DNA of 64,000 nt from Hyphomicrobium_A sp035517115 (lineage in GTDB: Bacteria > Pseudomonadota > Alphaproteobacteria > Rhizobiales > Hyphomicrobiaceae). The stretch covers positions 1 to 64,000 of the forward strand of contig DATIZL010000084.1 of assembly GCA_035517115.1 (NCBI GenBank), read 5' to 3'. Both the position numbers and the translations under genes were made by a program. The notes under the pieces were generated by a model. The model saw only the letters and a list, made by a program, of their open reading frames with translations, did not search any database and was not told the DNA's origin. Positions 60,845 to 64,000 of the stretch are shown one piece after another (position 1 is the first letter of the stretch; every line of letters starts with the position of its first letter).

Positions 60845-61444
60845 TTACTTCGGCGCGCGCTTGGCGAGAATGCGCTGCAGCGTGCGCCGGTGCATGTTGA
60901 GCCGGCGCGCGGTCTCCGAGACATTGCGGTTGCACAGCTCGTAGACGCGCTGGATGTGCTCCCAGCGCACGCGATCGGCCGACATGGGGTTCTCGGGCGG
61001 GGGCGCCTTGTCGTTGGCGGGCGCCAGCAGCGCATCCGTCACGTCGTCGGCGTCGGCGGGCTTAGCCAGATAGTCGACGGCGCCGAGCTTAACGGCGGTC
61101 ACTGCGGTGGCGATGTTGCCATAGCCGGTCAGCACGATGGCACGCGAGTCAGGGCGTGCGCGCGACAGCTCCGCGATGACGTCGAGGCCGTTGCCGTCCT
61201 CGAGCCGCATGTCCACCACGGCGAACGCCGGGGGCCGCGTGCGGATGAGCTCGATGCCCTCCGCAACCGAATGTCCGCCGCGCACCTCGAACCCGCGCAG
61301 CTCCATCGCGCGCACGAGCCGCTGCAGAAAGGCGCGGTCGTCGTCGACGATCACGAGCGAGCGATCCTCGGGGAGCTCGTCCTGCCGGAACGAGAGATCC
61401 TCTGCCGTTACGTTAGGCGTATCCGCCACGTCGTCAGCCGACAC
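60845..61444 (-). CDS. regA: Redox-responsive response regulator (RegA/ActR/PrrA family)
   Basis: A 199-residue response regulator with receiver and Fis-type helix-turn-helix. GTG at 61444 is preferred: AAGGAGG stands six bases upstream. The receiver has VIVDDDRAF (acid pair), FAVVDMRLEDGNG with phospho-acceptor Asp78, LTGYGN and KPAD. The C-terminal Fis helix-turn-helix is NRNVSETARRLNMHRRTLQRIL. In Alphaproteobacteria this protein controls respiration, nitrogen fixation or photosynthesis with RegB. RegB is next upstream on the same strand. Confidence 0.95.
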   Translation of the reverse strand: MSADDVADTPNVTAEDLSFRQDELPEDRSLVIVDDDRAFLQRLVRAMELRGFEVRGGHSVAEGIELIRTRPPAFAVVDMRLEDGNGLDVIAELSRARPDSRAIVLTGYGNIATAVTAVKLGAVDYLAKPADADDVTDALLAPANDKAPPPENPMSADRVRWEHIQRVYELCNRNVSETARRLNMHRRTLQRILAKRAPK

Positions 61445-61511
61445 GGGAGACCTCCTTACGAATTCTGGTCTGCGCGCGGCCCGATCACGCCGCTCAAAAG
61501 GCATTGGACGC

Positions 61512-61526
61512 ATGCGCTCAGCGCAT
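61512..61526. promoter_or_regulatory. Palindrome upstream of regA
   Basis: ATGCGCTCAGCGCAT is a 7-1-7 inverted repeat located 68-82 bases upstream of the regA start. A regulator dimer could bind here. No family consensus was matched. Confidence 0.35.
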
Positions 61527-61667
61527 ACGTAGGTTGTCGCGCGCCAAACTGCCACCTTGCAGAAGTCCTGTCAGCCTGATGGCGCGGTTTTTGTCAACGC
61601 TCCATTAGGGTAGCCCGCGCCCGACCCAAATGGCCGAAATTTGAAATTGCCACGTAACTGCAATCGG

Positions 61668-63029
61668 TTAGCGATTAAGGATGAACGTCCGCGGCCAGCT
61701 CACGCGCACGATGGCGCCCGTGCGGGGCCCAGCCCGGTTGGCGAGGCTGACGGTGGCACCCGAGCGCTCGAGCAGCGTCTTGGCGATGAAGAACCCGAGC
61801 CCGAGGCCGGACGCCTCCTCCACCGCGTCGCGGTCGTCGTCCTCGAAGCCTTCGGCCGGGCGCGTGGTGACGTAGGGCTCGCCGATGTTGTCCATGACCT
61901 CATCCGGGAAGCCCGGCCCGTCGTCGGTGATCGTCACCACGAGGTCGGATGCGCTCCACTCGCCGCTGATATCGACCCTCGATTTAGCGAAGTCGGTGGC
62001 GTTCTCGATGATGTTGCCGAGCCCGTAGATCACGCCCGGCCGGCGCTCGACGACCGCCTCGCCGACGGGTGGTCCGGTATGCTCGACCGACGGCCCCGCG
62101 GTAATCGAGATCACCACGCGCCCAGACCGGTAGGGCTCGGCCGCCTCCTCCAGCATGGCGCGTACACTCACCCGCGCGTACAGCGGGTCCGGCTCGCCGG
62201 GGCTGCGCGTGAGCTTCTGCAGGATCTCGCGGCAACGCAGCGCCTGGCTGCGCAACAAGCTGATGTCGTCGCGCAGGGGACTGTCGGCAGGAACCGCGTG
62301 CTCGAGCTCCTTGGTGACGACGGAGATCGTCGACAACGGCGTGCCGAGCTCGTGCGCAGCAGCGGCGGCGAGCCCATCGAGCGCATGCAGCTTCTGCTCG
62401 CGGGCAAGCACGAGATCGGTCGCGGTCAAAGCGGCCGACATCTGCCGCGACTCCTTGGTGAGGCGCCAGGCGTAGAGCGCGAGAAACGTCGTTGACGCGC
62501 ACACGGCGGCGAAGGTGCCGAACTTGTAGATCAGCGGCAGCTCGAAGGAGAGGCCGCGATACCAGGGCAGCGGCTCGTGCGCGACCACGAGGAGGCCGGT
62601 CGCGGCGAGCGCCATCAAGCCGAGCGCGACCGTGTTGCGCAAGGGCAGCGTCGCCGCCGAGACCGTGATCGGCGCCGCCATGAGCATGGTGAAAGGATTG
62701 TCGATGCCGCCCGTCAGATAGAGCAGCACGGCGAGCTGCACGATGTCGTAGGCGAGAAGCAGGGTGGCGAACCACACGCTCAAGCGGTGCCGGGACGGGT
62801 ACCAGACCGCGAGAAAGACGTTGAGCCACGCCGAGAGAGCGATGGCGATGAGGCACATGCCGATCGGCAGCGAAAAACCGAGCCCGAAGGAGACGACCAG
62901 GATCGCCACCAGCTGGCCGAGCACGGCGATCCAGCGCAAGCGCACGATGGTATGGATACGCAGGCGGCTGTCGACCGTGTCGGCGAGGATGCGGCCATCC
63001 CTGCCCGTGCGAAAGAGCTGCTGCACCAC
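61668..63029 (-). CDS. regB: Redox sensor histidine kinase (RegB/ActS/PrrB family)
   Basis: A six-helix membrane histidine kinase of 453 residues. The redox/quinone-binding motif GGIDNPF lies at residues 107-113, the H-box with His226 in AAAAAHELGTPLSTISVV, and the conserved Cys266 in SQALRCREILQKL matches the redox-active cysteine of Rhodobacter RegB. N, G1 and G2 boxes are NIIENATDFAKS, ITDDGPGFPDE and GLGLGFFIAKTLLER. It phosphorylates RegA in low-oxygen or reducing conditions. Divergent from the SCO gene. Confidence 0.95.
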   Translation of the reverse strand: MVQQLFRTGRDGRILADTVDSRLRIHTIVRLRWIAVLGQLVAILVVSFGLGFSLPIGMCLIAIALSAWLNVFLAVWYPSRHRLSVWFATLLLAYDIVQLAVLLYLTGGIDNPFTMLMAAPITVSAATLPLRNTVALGLMALAATGLLVVAHEPLPWYRGLSFELPLIYKFGTFAAVCASTTFLALYAWRLTKESRQMSAALTATDLVLAREQKLHALDGLAAAAAHELGTPLSTISVVTKELEHAVPADSPLRDDISLLRSQALRCREILQKLTRSPGEPDPLYARVSVRAMLEEAAEPYRSGRVVISITAGPSVEHTGPPVGEAVVERRPGVIYGLGNIIENATDFAKSRVDISGEWSASDLVVTITDDGPGFPDEVMDNIGEPYVTTRPAEGFEDDDRDAVEEASGLGLGFFIAKTLLERSGATVSLANRAGPRTGAIVRVSWPRTFILNR

Positions 63030-63096
63030 TTCCTACCCTTAACCAATGCCGGCGGCGCCAGGTTAGCATGCGGCGCCTGAAAATGCGTTGCCGGGA

Positions 63097-63118
63097 CCTT
63101 ATCGCGACCGCGATAAGG
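63097..63118. promoter_or_regulatory. Perfect inverted repeat in the regB-senC divergent promoter
   Basis: CCTTATCGCG (63097-63106) and CGCGATAAGG (63109-63118) are perfect inverted copies with a two-base centre, 22 bases in total. It lies 67 bases upstream of regB and 83 upstream of the SCO gene, both divergent, a good place for a shared operator. It contains the GCG/CGC character of RegA sites but does not match a consensus exactly. Confidence 0.6.
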
Positions 63119-63200
63119 CGCGACAATAGGGCACCGCCGTGGGACGTTGCGGGCCCCCGCCCCCGGCTTTAACTGGCGCATCCGAGCTTGAGAGAGAGCC

Positions 63201-63809
63201 ATGGCTGCAAGATCGATCATCATCGGCATCGCCGGCGCGGCGTTGGGCCTTGCCGCTGCGGTCGCCCTGCTTCCACAGGTGCGCGAGCGGCTCTTTCCGT
63301 CCGTCGAGCGGCAAGTGAGCGGCAAGGCGCTCATCGGCGGCGCCTTCACGCTCACGGACAGCACAGGCAAGCGCGTCACCGAGCAGAGCTTCCGCGGGAA
63401 GTACATGCTTCTGTTTTTCGGCTACACCTCGTGCCCCGACATTTGCCCGGCCGGGCTGCAGCTCATGGCGGGGGCGCTCGAGAAGCTCGGGCCCAAGGCC
63501 GAGCGCATCACGCCGGTGTTCATCAGCGTCGATCCCGAGCGCGACACGCCGGAAAAGCTCGCAGGCTACGTGAAGAATTTCGATCCACGCCTCGTTGGCC
63601 TCACCGGCACGCCCGAGGAGATCGCCGCGGTTGCCAAGGCCTACAAGGTCTACTACGCCAAGACGCCGAGCAAGGAGCATCCCGACGACTACACGATGGA
63701 TCACACGTCGATCATCTACGTGATGGACCCGAACGGCGAGTTCGTCACCCACTTCACGCCGGCGACGAGCGTCGACGAGATGGCGGCCAAGCTCGGCAAA
63801 ATCCTCTAA
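63201..63809 (+). CDS. senC: SCO1/SenC/PrrC copper chaperone
   Basis: A membrane-anchored periplasmic copper chaperone (202 residues) that metallates the CuA site of cytochrome oxidase; in Rhodobacter PrrC/SenC is linked to RegB/RegA signalling. One N-terminal helix (SIIIGIAGAALGLAAAVALL) precedes a thioredoxin fold with Cys78 and Cys82 in TSCPDICPAG and the copper-ligand His168 in TMDHTSIIYVMD. It stands divergent to regB with a perfect inverted repeat in between. AGAGAG precedes the ATG. Confidence 0.95.
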   Translation: MAARSIIIGIAGAALGLAAAVALLPQVRERLFPSVERQVSGKALIGGAFTLTDSTGKRVTEQSFRGKYMLLFFGYTSCPDICPAGLQLMAGALEKLGPKAERITPVFISVDPERDTPEKLAGYVKNFDPRLVGLTGTPEEIAAVAKAYKVYYAKTPSKEHPDDYTMDHTSIIYVMDPNGEFVTHFTPATSVDEMAAKLGKIL

Positions 63810-63850
63810 CTCCCGAAAAAATCAGGCACGCTGGGTTGCGCGGCACGTCC

Positions 63851-63865
63851 GCCACACAGTGTGGC
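63851..63865. terminator. Hairpin after the SCO gene
   Basis: GCCACAC (63851-63857) and GTGTGGC (63859-63865) form a perfect seven-base inverted repeat with one central base, 41 bases after the SCO stop. There is no T run, so it may be a Rho-assisted end or a regulatory hairpin for the next gene. Confidence 0.4.
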
Positions 63866-63939
63866 AGATTCGGTTGCTCCGCTTCCGTTGCGGCTGGTGA
63901 GATGGCCGAATTTGCTCTAGTTGTGAGGAGACCCTCACG

Positions 63940-64000
63940 GTGACCAGAGTGTTGCACGTTGGCTTCGGCGACAGCTCGGGCCATGCGGTTCTGCTTCCAC
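63940..64000 (+). CDS. Partial gene, cut by the window end
   Basis: A GTG at 63940, preceded by GAGGAG nine bases upstream, opens VTRVLHVGFGDSSGHAVLLP and runs off the window. Only 20 codons are visible, so the family cannot be named; the GFGDSSGHAV pattern suggests a soluble enzyme start. Confidence 0.5.
   Translation, partial: MTRVLHVGFGDSSGHAVLLP

Noticed and set aside
1..64000. tRNA genes, CRISPR arrays, insertion sequences and prophage genes
   Set aside because: I looked for tRNA-like ends, direct repeat-spacer units, transposase motifs and phage structural genes and saw none.

Overview
The window is a gene-dense, high-GC chromosomal segment of an alphaproteobacterium, most likely of the order Hyphomicrobiales (Rhizobiales). 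The signs are a GcrA cell-cycle regulator, a SAM-II riboswitch in front of metZ, the roughly 350-residue form of dCTP deaminase, the TIGR02302/DUF4175 envelope protein, a RegB/ActS - RegA/ActR redox pair next to a SenC/SCO gene, MmcB, and the argH - lptM - lysA order. I see no rRNA, tRNA, CRISPR array, transposase, integrase or phage gene. Apart from one decayed regulator gene it reads as core chromosome.

Layout. 0.1-5 kb: outer-membrane barrel, D,D-carboxypeptidase, two small proteins, a Wzx/MATE-like flippase and a CAP-domain lipoprotein. 5.2-9.7 kb: a two-gene module of a winged-helix-like protein and a 1123-residue protein with two P-loop ATPase domains, the second HerA/FtsK-like; this is the best candidate for an uncharacterised system. 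10-16 kb: a divergent class A penicillin-binding protein, a large unknown membrane protein and a small unknown protein. 16.5-24.2 kb: alpha-2-macroglobulin and pbpC, a conserved envelope-defence pair, separated by a palindromic repeat. 24.2-29.7 kb: PHB depolymerase-like lipoprotein, outer-membrane barrel, TIGR02302 protein and a BamE-like lipoprotein. 29.7-37 kb: lysine and arginine synthesis (lysA, lptM, argH, dapD, dapE) with a TlpA thioredoxin. 37-42.4 kb: small membrane proteins, a cNMP-binding protein, and a five-gene cluster resembling the Zrg zinc-uptake system (DUF2796, ABC ATPase, FtsX-type permease, DUF3299) preceded by a DUF2946-like gene with a palindromic operator. 42.5-50.4 kb: dcd, SAM-II riboswitch and metZ, apaG, argE, cytochrome c, then hslO-argF-argD behind a promoter with an immediate terminator-like hairpin. 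50.9-55.6 kb: gcrA, a broken phoB, phoR, PPK2, a 2OG-Fe(II) oxygenase and a protein phosphatase. 56-64 kb: secreted hydrolase, a universal-stress-like protein coupled to a Lon-like ATPase that lacks the peptidase domain, mmcB, then regA, regB and senC, and the first 61 bases of a further gene.

How the genes fit together. Several serve the cell envelope (two class A PBPs, D,D-carboxypeptidase, alpha-2-macroglobulin, LptM, flippase). Others complete lysine, arginine and methionine synthesis. TlpA, SCO and RegAB belong to respiratory and redox control, and in Bradyrhizobium TlpA is known to reduce ScoI. The phosphate theme (phoR, broken phoB, PPK2) appears degraded. All functional assignments come from reading motifs and gene order; no database search was run.
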